This document shows positions 1-11,018 of a stretch of 64,000 nucleotides of DNA, in pieces. The position numbers and the translations under genes were made by a program. The DNA is taken from the NCBI GenBank assembly GCA_033558025.1, contig JAUCEF010000014.1, positions 1,922,001 through 1,986,000 of the forward strand. Direction: 5' to 3'. This stretch comes from Phytophthora sp. 'mugwort'. Lineage: Eukaryota; Oomycota; Peronosporomycetes; Peronosporales; Peronosporaceae. The notes under the pieces were generated by a model. It searched no databases. It saw nothing but the letters and a program-made list of their open reading frames with translations, and was not told the origin of the DNA. How positions within the stretch are numbered: the first letter of the stretch is position 1; every line of letters starts with the position of its first letter.

Positions 1-1239
1 ACATGGCGCGTTGAAACAGCGATATCGAGTCGTCTGCGGTGTAGAATCCAAGCTGCAACCTTTTCTGCTAGTGCTGGCGCGAAAGCGGACGTCCTGTTGA
101 TATTGCTCGTGCTCGTGGGTTTCTCCTCAACAGTTTCCTCCAACCTCTATCTATTTTGACGGCACTAGCGAATCTGAGATGGGTACACCTTGTACTTCCG
201 CGCGGTTCCCTTCACCGTTCCGCGATCAACTTCCAGCAGGATGCTGAGCTTCTCCTTGACCGTACGCCTCATGTCGCGGCACGGCCTGCAACTCAACCGG
301 TTTTGCACCTTAACTGGCTTTTTGATAATGGCATGCTTCTGGCAGCCATTCAGATCTTAAGCCAATAAACTCCAACCAGAGCAAATATCGCTGCAGCTTT
401 AGGTAAATCCCATTTGGAGAGCAGAGAGGGGGGCTACCCTACCTCAAAATTCGGTAGTCGATAATGGCTTACTTTCATTATTGATTAAGTTGAAGTAAGC
501 AGATGGCTACAATTGGTTGACACGAAAGCTTCACCCCATGTAGGGCACGACGCACACGACAAAGCTGCATGCACAGCTTCAACGTGCTTGTCAATTTTTG
601 CCATCGCACCGGACGTCGACTCCTGGTCACGGTTCATTGTCGATCCTCCCTGATCACGGTTCATTGTCGATCCTCCCTGATATATGGTGGCTAGTACATA
701 GCAATACGCTGGGGTGGGGAGAGTCTCACGAGGTCATTTCCATTTTGTAGTCCGTTGGAAGAGTGTTTCCGCCAACGAATTGAGATTCGATCCTTGCGCC
801 ATGAAGCCACTTAAACGAGAGCCGACATACAGCTTAGTGGTAAATAGTGGAACTTCCTTGGCCGCCAGGCCTTCCAATGCGAACCAAAGATGCAGCACTT
901 TCTAACGTTTCATGCGTCGCTCCCTTCAGTTTTTGGCCTCCGTCGTGATGCTCAACCATACTGATACTAGTGAGTCACTAGCCGCGATGTCATTTCAACA
1001 GCTGTTGTCATTTCAACAATCGATTCCGGCGACTAAGTGTGTCCGTCTTGGTTGACCGCCACGAGCTGGTTTTTATTGGCTCTGGACACGTGCGCTCGAT
1101 CCAGTGGGCGATGTTGTACATTCCTCAGACACGATAGCATGCGATACACGCACCGGGATCTATCGGCTAAAAGCGCCGCGCTTAGAAAATATGCACAACA
1201 ATCTCGAGCCGTCGCTTTCGGTCCCGATCCGTAGCTTGC
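1..1239. other. no convincing gene
   Basis: Several short open frames exist on both strands, but none has a recognisable domain or a consistent composition. Apart from the 27-bp tandem duplication at 627-680 I see nothing to annotate. Confidence 0.5.
627..680. repeat. 27-bp tandem duplication, two copies
   Basis: A 27-bp unit beginning TCACGGTTCATTGTCG occurs twice head to tail (627-653 and 654-680) with no mismatch that I can see. It lies in apparently non-coding DNA. Confidence 0.85.
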
Positions 1240-1330
1240 AATGCAAAACACGACATCGATATCAACACCGACCCCGACCATTTGAGCGCGCTCGCAGCCA
1301 TAGCGGCGGTCATGATCGCACTGGCGTCTG
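1240..1330 (+). pseudogene. remnant of a NicO-like metal transporter gene
   Basis: About 25 bases here (around 1273-1300) nearly match the segment of the downstream transporter gene that encodes its PDHLSALAA motif. Shortly afterwards comes a second match to its MIAL segment, with the intervening ~180 bp missing. This suggests a tandem copy of the gene at 2197-3210 that has mostly been deleted. No open frame connects it to a complete protein. A short acidic frame (about 1600-1676, rich in E, K and P) follows and may be another scrap of an old exon; that part is guesswork. Confidence 0.5.
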
Positions 1331-2196
1331 GGCAGAACTATCTATCTACCACAAGTGCCAGCAGCAGCTCCCGGAAGCGAAGAGAATTGCAGCGCGAGCT
1401 GTGACGACCTTAAGTCTAACGTGGACAACACCCGCACGCTTCGCCAACTCGTCTGTCCAAAGCTGCCAGCTGTGGTTGCGTTCCACCCAGAACCGAGACG
1501 TTTAGCTGCCGCTGTCCCATCAACTCTGAGCCCCACCCGATGTTCGTCGTCGATCCTGGTCGTGAACAACACAGTGGGAGAACGGGCGGTAACGGACGAT
1601 GATGTCACCGTCTCCGAAATCGGACGAAGAGGTCGAGGTCGAGAAGCCCGAGACATACAAGGGCGAAGTCATCTGAGCCAGGTTTACGTCTAGATTTACG
1701 CTCCGAACTTGTGCTAATCGTGAGTTCGTGCAGAAGTCCGTCACTAGAGGATCCCAATCACTTCAACGTGTCAAACGCGACTATTAATACGGCCAACTGG
1801 TACTGTACCGGTGTTGCACGGTGCCGTCTACAGTACCGCTCATTGGCCGTGTGCACGTGGCAAAGACCCAATCGAATCGAGCTTTTCGCCGCAATTGTCC
1901 GCGCTCTCGGCACAGTGTGCGCATGCTTGCTTCGTATTATCAGGTACAACCGCGTCTCACAAAGTGGCTGCTTGACTGACCAACTTGGTGCTGTGACAGG
2001 CGATTGACGTCGCCGAGGGCGCTCCCTCGGTGGCAGAAACAAGCATGTGCTGGTCTGTCCGCCGGCATACACGGTCGCAGCCACTCGATTGAGGCATCGA
2101 ATCGACCTCAGCTGGTCGTGGACATTGGCGACTGTCGCCGGACTCAAATGCCCATTCCTCAACCTCCTCCGTTACCAAGAACGTCCAGAGCTTACC

Positions 2197-3210
2197 ATGG
2201 ACGCCATACGATCGACCGCCACGCGGTTGCTCAGTGAAGAGAACAGCAGTCTCGAGCATGCCGCCATCGGCAAGATCATCTCGACGGGCTTACTGCTTGG
2301 CATCGTGCATGTCCTCACGGGTCCAGACCACTTGAGCGCGCTCGCAGCCATGTCCAATGGTGGATCCTGGAGAGCCTTCGCCTTGGGGCTGCGCTGGGGC
2401 TGCGGCCACTCGCTCGGACTGCTCATCATGACTGCCATCTTCTTTGCCGCCGGCCAGACGATCGATCTCGATGCGACGGGGGAATATCTGAACTACGTCG
2501 TGGGCGTCTTCATGATCGCTCTGGGGCTTTGGACGGGCCGGAGCGTCTACCGAAAGTATCATCTCAAGCTCGCCGAGCAAGACAAGGCGGGGGCCATCAC
2601 CGACGACGACGCTCGCAGTCGCAGCTGTACCGGGGGACTCAACTCTGGCACGAGTACGCCGACTGTCGTAAGCCTCAAACCAGACCAAAAGAGGGTGCGG
2701 TCGACCACTGTGAGCCCGATTACGGAAGCCCCAGCAGTGAGTTCACCGACAGGATCCTACACGCTCATGATCCACGATCACAACGAGACGGGTGAAGCCC
2801 GTGACCCTCAAACTTCAGCTACAACACTATCGTCTAAGGACGAGGAGCCTAAGCACCAATACTGCTCCAATTTCAGCTTTGACAACCCTCTTATGCAAAA
2901 AGTGGCGGCATTGTGTGTGGGTATCGTGCACGGCATTGCTGGACCCGGTGGTATTTTGGGCGTTTTACCGGCCGTGGTGCTCAACAACTGGGGCAAGTCG
3001 ACGGCGTATTTGGGCTCTTTCTGTTTCGCCTCCATCTTTGTTATGGGAGTCTTTGCCGCCCTCTATGGTGAACTGACTCGTCGACTAGGTGGCACGACCC
3101 CCGTCATGGATTTCCGGGTCGGGATCTGCTCGTCAGCCTTTTCGTTCCTTGTTGGCTGTCTTTGGATTATTTTGCAGTCTTTTGGTGTCCTGGACGACAT
3201 TTTTGGGTAA
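2197..3210 (+). CDS. NicO/UreH-like nickel/cobalt transport family membrane protein
   Basis: This 337-residue membrane protein has the signature of the nickel/cobalt exporter and urease-accessory (UreH-like) family. The first half carries HVLTGPDH (residues 38-45), followed by a conserved RWGCGHS block (66-72). The second half has a matching VHGIAGPGG block (around 244-251). Each half holds about three hydrophobic segments, separated by a hydrophilic, Ser/Thr-rich loop of roughly 110 residues (120-230) that probably faces the cytoplasm. In the family the His/Asp-rich motifs bind divalent metal during transport; the substrate here is inferred. I chose the ATG at 2197 (context ACCATGG) over the in-frame ATG at 2047, because the first 50 residues of the longer form look like 5'UTR translation. 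The gene converges with the FAM228-like gene, 129 bp away. Confidence 0.85.
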   Translation: MDAIRSTATRLLSEENSSLEHAAIGKIISTGLLLGIVHVLTGPDHLSALAAMSNGGSWRAFALGLRWGCGHSLGLLIMTAIFFAAGQTIDLDATGEYLNYVVGVFMIALGLWTGRSVYRKYHLKLAEQDKAGAITDDDARSRSCTGGLNSGTSTPTVVSLKPDQKRVRSTTVSPITEAPAVSSPTGSYTLMIHDHNETGEARDPQTSATTLSSKDEEPKHQYCSNFSFDNPLMQKVAALCVGIVHGIAGPGGILGVLPAVVLNNWGKSTAYLGSFCFASIFVMGVFAALYGELTRRLGGTTPVMDFRVGICSSAFSFLVGCLWIILQSFGVLDDIFG

Positions 3211-3339
3211 AACTTACACAGTACTGGAAATGTCGTAGCTTTTCCTTCATCTCACTTAAACAATCATAAACATAAAGGTCCCAATTTCCGTGGCATTTTT
3301 TCACGTTAGATTTACTATAGTATTAAGTTTAAGGGTAAC

Positions 3340-4137
3340 TCATGTAAGTTCGATCGTGCTTTTCGGGATCTGATAGCCGTCAAAATTGGTACGTTTGCCC
3401 TTTGGCAACTCGGGGCGTAGAACTTCGGACCCCTTTTCGATGTTGTAATGATCCAGCTTAACACGCGACGCATATGCCTTGGACGCGTCTGCGCTCGCGG
3501 TGCTGTTCATCATCTTATGGAAGTAGCCGTACGGAGTGCTCTCAAATACGCCCTTGGCACATAGTTTCACGTCCAAATTATCGGGACGACCGAGGTATTG
3601 TTCCTTGAAGACGACACCGCTTCCGTTCGACAGATTGGCACCATCTCGAGCAATTGCGTCCTCTTCCTCGCGCCGACGACTTCCTCGCTTCACGGGGTCG
3701 TCCACTTCCGTTCGGTAGGTGAGGAATTTGGCATCACTCAGCGGGTTGTACTCACTCTCGATGATGATATCGCGGAAGAGACCCCCTTTCTTGTTTGTGA
3801 TCTCCAGGAACTTCCGGTACGCTTCCGCTCTCTCAGCACTGCGTTGCTTGCCGTCCATCGCCTCCACTTTAGCTACGATCGGGTCGTTTAGCTTGTGGTA
3901 CACGCCCGTGGTCCACTCCTCGTGCATACGAGAGAACTGACGTGCTTTCGACTGCTGCTGTAGCTCCAAGTTCTCATGGAGCTCCTGTGCGAGGACTTTC
4001 GCGTCGTCGACCTCTTGCTGCAGCTTCAAGTATTGGCCCTCTTTCTTGCTCTTCTGTCGCTCGATCTTCTCGGCAATTGTCTCGGCGAGCTTCTTTGCCA
4101 TCGCTTCTTGGTCCTTCACGTGCAGCTCGTGCTTCAT
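3340..4137 (-). CDS. FAM228-like coiled-coil protein
   Basis: This is a 265-residue, highly charged cytosolic protein. Residues ~1-70 are a Lys/Glu/Gln-rich helix that probably forms a coiled coil. The central part contains a NKKGG motif followed about 18 residues later by YNPL. This resembles the core of the animal and protist FAM228 family, poorly characterised proteins often present in flagellated lineages. No signal peptide or membrane segment follows the chosen ATG. The open frame extends 29 codons upstream through a hydrophobic stretch that I read as intron: an acceptor AG at 4150-4151 and a possible donor GT at 4242-4243 would join two phase-0 exons. The only ATG in that upstream frame (4246) lies right at the donor, so I keep the ATG at 4137. 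Family assignment is moderate; the reading frame is convincing. Confidence 0.72.
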   Translation of the reverse strand: MKHELHVKDQEAMAKKLAETIAEKIERQKSKKEGQYLKLQQEVDDAKVLAQELHENLELQQQSKARQFSRMHEEWTTGVYHKLNDPIVAKVEAMDGKQRSAERAEAYRKFLEITNKKGGLFRDIIIESEYNPLSDAKFLTYRTEVDDPVKRGSRRREEEDAIARDGANLSNGSGVVFKEQYLGRPDNLDVKLCAKGVFESTPYGYFHKMMNSTASADASKAYASRVKLDHYNIEKGSEVLRPELPKGKRTNFDGYQIPKSTIELT

Positions 4138-4908
4138 GGTCAAACGTTTCTGGGTGTGTACAAACCACCGAGTAAGAAAGAGATAAAAACAAAAGAGTTT
4201 GATTGTACAGGCAAAAACACACAAAAAACAATAATTTTCGGACCATGTGCGTCTCCTTTGACAGAACGGAAGCTGTCACTTTACCGCTGCCAGTCGTCGA
4301 AGAAGAGACCGTCGAACGCGCTCTAGAGGATACGTTCACGTTAACGGGAAGACCCGCAATGATATGGGCAGATGCAAAACGTACTTTGACGAGAACGACG
4401 AGGTGCTCAGAGCACTTTGACGGAGCTCCTCAAAGTGTTCCGAGTTGTGCACACGGATGCTCATAGTGGACTAGTAGTGATCCAAGGTTCAGCTTCTATG
4501 ACGCCACCGCAATGGAATACTCTGGAGTGAGAGTACGGCATGGCCCCGCAGGGATCAGAACGTGCGCTAAACATACAACTTCAAGCACTATGTTTGTCTA
4601 AAAACACATTGAGACTGTCCAAGGAACGTAGCAGGGCACTCGAAACAATAATACAGCACTGTCTCTCTTAAACATCCATTCGAATACTTTAATTCAATTA
4701 TTAATGATCAACTCATTTTTTGGATTGCACAAAATTCCTATTTCAATTGTCAAACTGGGGTCCACAGCAGACACCAGAGTCTACCTGGGTGTCCACTACC
4801 AACCATTCACCAACTTAACCTCAAAACCCAAGCAGGAGCTCCACCAGAAAGCAGGGGCTCCACCAGATTCAAATGTACCTGCTTCACTCCACAACGACCC
4901 ACCCTCTC
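4138..4908. other. upstream region of the FAM228-like gene, no further gene seen
   Basis: The stretch holds the possible first intron of the FAM228-like gene (4150-4243) and AT-rich non-coding sequence. It ends where the chromovirus LTR begins. I see no other gene. Confidence 0.5.
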
Positions 4909-5242
4909 TGTGACGGGGCAAACAACACCTTGCGCACAGGAAGCGGAGCTTCCGGAGAGTATACAAACTCTCAGTGAGCGGCAGTTCACAAGTCCCTGCT
5001 CTGGGGGACTGTTACCAAAATTAGGTAGATTTAAGACTGAATATATTTATAGGTGACCCCTTTTAATGCGTCTACATACTAACTATTAGTCACCTATAAA
5101 GTACCTTAGATGCTATCCTATAGAGTGGCGATGAGGTCTTTGTACCATATCTGTGGTACCTATCCGTGTGACGTCATTACCCTTGACGTCATAGTGATGT
5201 TTGGCTACATCACTTAGTGTACTTGGGTACACCTCCGTTACA
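4909..5242 (+). repeat. LTR of a Ty3/gypsy element (copy 1)
   Basis: The sequence starts TGTGAC and ends GTTACA, near-inverted termini in the TG...CA style of LTRs. It is alignable along most of its length to the inverted sequence at 55829-56193. A gag reading frame starts 185 bp after its end on the same strand, so it is the 5' LTR. Copy 1 lacks about 37 bp found near the 3' end of copy 2. Confidence 0.8.
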
Positions 5243-5427
5243 TCCCCTTCCCACTATGTTCGGTTTACGACCATCCAGGGCGAGTGAAAGGAAGTCGCCT
5301 CCTTCACTCTCCAAGTCGAATAACATCGACTTCGCCGCGGTTGGTTTCCGCAGCCGGCTCATTTCCTTTTGACCCCGAGCACTTCCGCGTGCTCTTCTCC
5401 TTCTCGGCTTCCACGTCAGCCCCAAGC

Positions 5428-6665
5428 ATGACCAAGACTCGGTCAGGCAGCGGTGCGAAAGCGCCTGCCAAGCCTGTTGCTTCCAAGCAGCAGGCTAATA
5501 GCTCTAAGCTGTCCGGCAAAGGCTCTGCTGCTAAGGGATCCACCAAGATGGCAACCAAGTGACACCCAAGGCACCTGAACCGCCTGAGGAGAACCGTGAG
5601 CTCCTCGTGGACAATGAGGAGGACTCGCACAAGTCTTCCATGTTCTGGGGCGATAACGAAATCCCGCTTGTCAAGGGGTCTGACGGCGACCCGAGTCAGT
5701 CGGACTCGCTTGGGTCCCGTACCCGCTGTCTAGCTATCATGGCGATAATGGCGACGCGCCGAAGACGCCCGAGCGCCAGGGGAGTCCAGGCTCACCCAGG
5801 GAGGACGAAGAGAAACCTCGTTCTCCGGTCAAGAATTTGACGATCGCTGAGTCAACTGCCCGCGTCAAGGCTGCTAAGGCTGCAGCAGCCTCGGAACTCA
5901 GCCTCAAGCGTCCTGCTGCTTCCAGGTCTCCAGTCCGTGAAGGGTATGGGACACTCACGTTCACGAACAAGCGCGTCTATTGCTCTTCTTCCGACGAGGA
6001 GGAAGAGGGCCAAGTCGGCCGAGGGATCTCCAACGATCTCGACGGGTAGCAGTCGGAGTACCAGGCTGCTCATTATGAGGGAGTGCGGGCCACGGCGACC
6101 CGGTCGCCTGTGAAGTACTCTTTACCTGTTACCTGCTTGTTTTGTTGGGGGGAATCGCCTTACGCTCCCGAGTACTTCCCTCCTGAGGGGTCCCACGGAG
6201 CCGACGTCTGCATGGGTCAGCTCCAGCCGCCGCACGTGCTTCTAGGGGAAGCTGTTCTCAGGGCGCGTATGAGCGCCACCTGGTGGCCAAACAGCCCCTC
6301 TTCCAGAACATGAGCATCGCTCAGTGCATGCTCCTGGCACCGCACGACATCCCATGAAAAAGTTCACGAGCCGGCGAAAGAAGCCAGAGCTCCGGTCGGG
6401 ACTGCGACCTGTCTGGGGCTATCCAGTCGTGATGCCCCCACACTGTGACTCCTTTCAAGAGGCAGAGGCTATATTTTGGAAGTCGGCATCTACGCGGTGC
6501 TCACAAGGACAACTCGAGGTTCTTCGGCAGGATCTCATGTTGCAGGCCATGCTTGACCTCCCAGATCTGCGTATTAAGTTTGCCCATGTGGTAGGCAAAC
6601 GGCAGCTCTCTCGAGAACTGCAGAAGCATCTGCTTTTAGCGCTCATGATGAGCGCGGGTAGGGTA
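5428..6665 (+). pseudogene. gag of a chromovirus-type Ty3/gypsy element, decayed
   Basis: The frame starts at the ATG at 5428 with MTKTRSGSGAK and a Lys/Ala/Ser/Pro-rich N-terminus almost identical to the start of the second copy at 55642 (minus). A one-base deletion near 5555 shifts the frame relative to that copy. After it the protein continues as a charged region and then an acidic Ser-rich stretch (about 5980-6050) before further stops. An additional open stretch to about 6665 has helical, capsid-like composition. There is no protease or reverse transcriptase after it on this strand; instead the sequence switches to an inverted pol end. Retroelement structural protein, non-functional here. 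Confidence 0.65.
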
Positions 6666-6686
6666 TTGGCTCCACGACCACACCTC

Positions 6687-6708
6687 GTTCGGGCAAGAAA
6701 GCCCGAAC
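6687..6708. other. perfect hairpin at the stop of the inverted pol fragment
   Basis: GTTCGGGC and GCCCGAAC form an 8-bp stem with a 6-base loop. The right arm touches the stop codon of the minus-strand pol frame (6708-6710), at the junction between the plus-strand gag and the inverted pol. It could be a 3'-end structure or a mark of the rearrangement. Confidence 0.6.
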
Positions 6709-8266
6709 TACTTACGAAGCCGTCGCCGACTCTGTTCCCAGATCGCGACAATCTTCGGACAGTTAGCCTGGAGCCGCTCGTACGGCTCCCAGAAGCACCC
6801 AGCCTCCGAGTACCCCGTCCACTTGACGCGGAGCTGGCGCTTCTCGTGAAGGCGCCGCTCCTGGTGCACACTCTCCACGTGGTAGTGGGTCTCCCCATTA
6901 CGGTCGAGGAGAGGCGGTGGTGCCCTCGAACGAGTACGAGAATGAGGCGCCGCCCCTCCGGTCCAGCTCAGGACCTGGTGCGCCGCCTTCGGCTCCACAT
7001 CAGGTCGTTGAAGACGCCGCTCTTCGTCGTCGAGTCTTTTCGCTTGAGATTGCGCTTGAACTTGGTGAGGACGGGGCTGTCGCCGCCCAGGCCGGGAGCG
7101 CTGGGGTCCTTGGCCCAAATCGTGACGACGTGAATCGTCTGGCCGATGACTTGTCGGCCCTTGAAGGATGGGTCGACCGTCATACGAATGATGTGGACGA
7201 GATCTCCCAACGTCTGGATGCCATTTTGGGCGTCTATGGACCGAGGCCAACGGGAGTTGTCTCTCGTTCGGGTCCTCCTGTGGCTTGTATCCCAGGCGGG
7301 AGCGCCTCCTTCGTACTCCCAGCCGTATCACTATGGTTTATACTCGGCGTATGCAGCCGGGGTTCCTTCGTATGGAACCCTTCCGCGGTCCCGCAAGGGA
7401 CCTGGGCGTCTGGCTCTGGGCGCGCTCAGCGAGAAGCTTCGCACCCTCGCGTTGTAGAGCTGGGGCCTGTGAGCCCTGAGGATCATGGTACCGCTTCAGA
7501 CGGCCCACGTAGAACGTCGGGTGGGTCGTCATCGACTTAGGCAGGTCAATGGTATATACCCCACCACGCCTGACCAGGACCGCGAAGGGTCCAATGAAGC
7601 GGTGCTTCAACTTGCTCCCAATGGAACTTACCGTGTGAGTGGCAAGCTCCTAGTGTCTAGTTTGACTGACTCACCCACATTAAACACGTTTAAGTTTCCT
7701 TTTCCATTCTTATTAGAGAATCCTTTTGTTTGTCCTGTGCCGCTGTCATGGCATCACGGACACGGCTGATTACGTTCAGCCTGGTGTCTACAAAAGACTC
7801 CACTTGTTTAAGGAAACCGGACTCATGTCCGAGACCTGGGAGGAAAGCGCTTTCTGAGCCTCTCTCCCACTTAGAACTGAAGACGGGGTGCTGCCTCGCA
7901 AAGTGAGCGGCACCCGTGGATGGCGTAAGCCATTCAGATAGAACGAGGTATACCCGGTCGATGCGAACCGCATTGTTGAGTGCAAACTCAACTACTGGTA
8001 GGCGTTCTAAACAAGTGCGAGGAGCCTCCGCACAGACCCTGCGTAGAACGTCCTCAAGCACTCGGTTGAAACGCTCCATCTGCCCATCCGTCTGAGGATG
8101 ATCGGCAATGGACATGTGCAGCCTCGTTCACCCTACCGGATGTGTGACAGTCACCGAGCTCAGGTGAATCGATCAAGGAAGTGAGGCGAGGATGACGCAG
8201 TTGATGAACCTTCAAACGAGTCCTGGGTAGCAAAGTAGCAATATACTGGGTTTTCCACGGGAACAA
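6708..8266 (-). pseudogene. integrase C-terminus and chromodomain of a Ty3 chromovirus, inverted
   Basis: Reading the minus strand from 8266, the ADHPQTDGQ..ERFNRVLEDVL block of a Ty3 integrase core appears at about 8105-8045. It is followed by the FALNNA segment, then a block with RFIGPF, YTIDLP and THPTFYVGRLK (about 7600-7490). The end is a chromodomain with RVKWTGYSEAGCFWEPYERL (about 6810-6760). Several frameshifts separate the blocks. In an intact chromovirus this order would follow protease, RT and RNase H on the same strand as gag. Here those are missing and the piece points the opposite way to the gag it abuts. Confidence 0.8.
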
Positions 8267-8583
8267 GAGTGAATTGCAACGCTATCGTTTCGTAACTGTG
8301 TGTGTGTGAAGGGGGGGGGGGGCGCTAAGTATTGTGTTAGTGCACACAATTTTGAGTGTCGACCCATTTTAGCAACAAGGAGCGCAAGCGAACGTGCTCT
8401 CAGCTAGTATATGTATTAGCAGCTCTGCTGGATCAGGAATCATTCGTCTCATTGAGGCCAACCGGCAGTTTCGCGTTCTGCTTATAAGCTCAGTTATAGG
8501 CTATAACTGCAGCTCACACGGATTCCTGGTTCAATTGCTGCGCCGCTGTTCCCGCTATACATGAATCGGAGCTTAGTATACGT
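8267..8583. other. intergenic, with a G12 run
   Basis: There is no gene. A short (TG)n tract runs into twelve consecutive G residues (8311-8322). Confidence 0.6.
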
Positions 8584-8859
8584 TTATACTGTATTAATAC
8601 GTGTACAAAGCGAACCTGAGTCGAGGGAGGAAAGGCAAGTATGGAAAGTGGGTGGTGGCTGCCTCCACTTTGTCGTGGTATCAGGTAATCCGATGATGTC
8701 AATCCAACTGCACCTACGTGTACAGTCTAATCCGGTCCGGATTTCTGACCAGTGACAACAGTATACTGTATTATTAAAATCAACAGCAAGACTGTGCGCG
8801 TAATGTCCGTCAGTTATTTCTAACAGTAAAAAACATCGTGTGGTTGTGCCCACAAACCT

Positions 8860-9395
8860 GAGTCCCAACAAGTCCGCTGCTAAAGCCATGTCCCTGTGCA
8901 CTACGAGCAGCAAGTCCGCGACGAACGGCGCCATCATAGCCAGGAGCAGCGCCCAGGAAGCGAAAAACGTGGCGATTCCGCCAAACACGCGGGCGACGGC
9001 TTTAGGCGCATGGCTGCCCATTGCAGCGTGCTTAAGCGAGTCGAAAAGCACAGAAATGTCGTAAAATACGTCGTGCAGACGAAGTCTTCCAGGAATCCGA
9101 GCCCCATGACGGCGGCCTTGACTCGTGGTGTGTACTCTGCAGCGCTGCTGTACTTGATGACTAGAGACTTGAGCGCCACGAAGCGACTCGCAGAGAAGTA
9201 TAAGAGCACGAGTGTATAGATAAATAGCCAGCCGAGCCACGCGGGGGCTTCGTCGAGGTCGAAAACCTGCTCCGGTTGTCTCCGCCACCGCCCACTGGAC
9301 TTGATCTCTGCTGCCTCCAAGTTAGCGTCATCCACATCGTCCTTTATGAGCGGCCCTGCGACTCGGTATCGTGTAGATTCGGCCTGGGATTCCAT
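8860..9395 (-). pseudogene. N-terminal transmembrane part of a sulfatase-type protein, apparently inverted
   Basis: The frame starts at the ATG at 9395. A polar N-terminus of about 50 residues is followed by hydrophobic segments (around WLGWLFIYTLVLLYF, VKAAVMGLGFLEDF, and GIATFFASWALLLAMMAPFVADLLLVV). A frameshift near 9050 divides it. The hydrophobic pattern and the last phrase, VVHRDM, resemble the membrane-embedded N-terminus of oomycete sulfatase-like proteins. Recognisable protein stops at about 8890. The catalytic part of such a protein begins 70-100 bp to the right on the opposite strand, so I read this as the 5' end of the same gene, flipped. It could instead be a separate divergent gene. 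Confidence 0.6.
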
Positions 9396-9489
9396 GCCTG
9401 GTACGTATACCCGGGGGCTTGAGTCTTAGGAAAATAGCTCAGCTGTCTATTGAGGAATGAACAATGACATTAGCTGCAGCTTTTTCGTT

Positions 9490-10808
9490 CTGTTGCGCAC
9501 GTCTGGCCATCGACAATCATCAGGGAGCGAGAACACCTGAAAGATGCGCCGATCACGGAGGAAGAAGTCAGCACGAGTTACGTCAACGCTGTTGGTCTCA
9601 TGATGGTGGCACCGTTCTTCGGCCTTGTGCGGGCATGTGCCGGCTGGACGGATCTCTCGCAGTGGAACCCGCCGCACTTGGCGTCGACCCTCCTTGTCCC
9701 GAAGCTCGTCGACTTGGAGACGCGGAGCAACAAGCGCGAAGGACACGAATCTGACTGGGATGCCCCAGTTTTTCACACAAAAAGGATACGAAACGTGGTT
9801 CACGACCGGATCTTCAATTGATCTTGACGGCTGGGACGTTTTCTTCCTAATCATGGCTTTGACACTGTATGGGATAACAAAAAGATGATGCGACTGGCAG
9901 AAGGCTACCTAGGCATTACTCCGGATGACTGGCTTGGTGATGCGCATCGTGGATTAAACTGGGGCGTTCACGACCATCTGAGCTTTCAGATTCTAGGTGA
10001 CCTTCTCGTGAACACGACCAAGGAGCAGCAGGAGCGAGTGGCCAAGGGTGAGCCCAAGAATCCGTCGTTCATCACGCACTACACCATCTCTAGCCACGCA
10101 CCGTTCGACTCGTGGCCGAAATGGTACGACGAGGCCGACAAACCAGACTTCTCGACTTTCTACGAAGGACATCCCCACGCAGATATGATCCAGAGATATC
10201 TGGAGGTGAGGTACTTTTCAGACATGGAGCTGGGCAAGTTCATAGACCGTATGGCGAAAGAAGGGATCCTCAACGATACCATTGTAATCATCACGGGAGA
10301 CCACGGTCAAGCACCTGAAGCGGACGTGACCAACACATTCGAGGAATCGATGACCCGTGTAGCCGCTGCCATTGTCGCAGAAGGGCGTCTGGGGGATGCT
10401 GTAGGGCTGGTGATTGACGACGCTGTGGAGCATTACGACTTCCTCAACACGTTGGCCGACATCACTGGCGTCCCGGAAGGAGGATTCCTCCAGAATGGCA
10501 TTGGCCGCTCACTCAAGCGCAAGGTCCCGTATGGCGAGCGCGTCGTCTTCAGTAACGAGCCAAACCGCAAGATGTCGATCGTGCGTGGCCATGAGCGTCT
10601 GCGGTACGACCAAGTGAGCGACTCGATGATGCTGCACGACACCGAGAGCGACCACGCCATGATCATCGATCTGTTCCCGAACCTCACAGCTGAGGCGCAG
10701 ACTGAGTGGCAGAACTGGCGCGACAGTGGGCGCCGACTTGCCGCCTATTATACCAAACGCTGGGATGAAAACTGCCTGCTTGCAGTCAATTGCACAGCTG
10801 AAAAGTAA
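9490..10808 (+). pseudogene. sulfatase / alkaline-phosphatase-superfamily catalytic part, 5' end missing
   Basis: From about 9501 a frame reads REREHLKDAPITEEE, followed by a hydrophobic segment (MMVAPFFGLVRACAGW) and the phrase SQWNPPHLASTLL. After at least two frameshifts (near 9730-9760 and near 9860) it continues as QFFTQKGYETWFTTGSS. An uninterrupted frame from 9885 to 10808 carries the C-terminal catalytic half, including IIITGDHGQAPE-like metal-binding residues (TGDHG near 10300). Family members hydrolyse sulfate or phosphate esters at membranes; the substrate is unknown. The N-terminal membrane part is absent on this strand but present, inverted, just upstream. The residues that usually hold the catalytic nucleophile are not found, so the gene is very likely dead. 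Confidence 0.75.
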
Positions 10809-11018
10809 CTGGGGAGACATACCCATTATTATGAATACCCATTATTATGAAAGTATACATGCATACACATGTACTTTTGGATTACCGGTATACCACTTCA
10901 ATATGGTGTCTAAGAGCGAAACCGGATGCTCTTGATTTGTAAGAGTCCAGGTCACCAAATTATATCCAATCCAATATCACCATCCAATAGCTCATATCGG
11001 AGCCACACACGTCAGGGT

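Noticed and set aside
2047..2196. In-frame upstream start for the metal transporter (50 extra residues)
   Set aside because: The extension has no family-like sequence and the ATG at 2197 has a better context; kept as 5'UTR.
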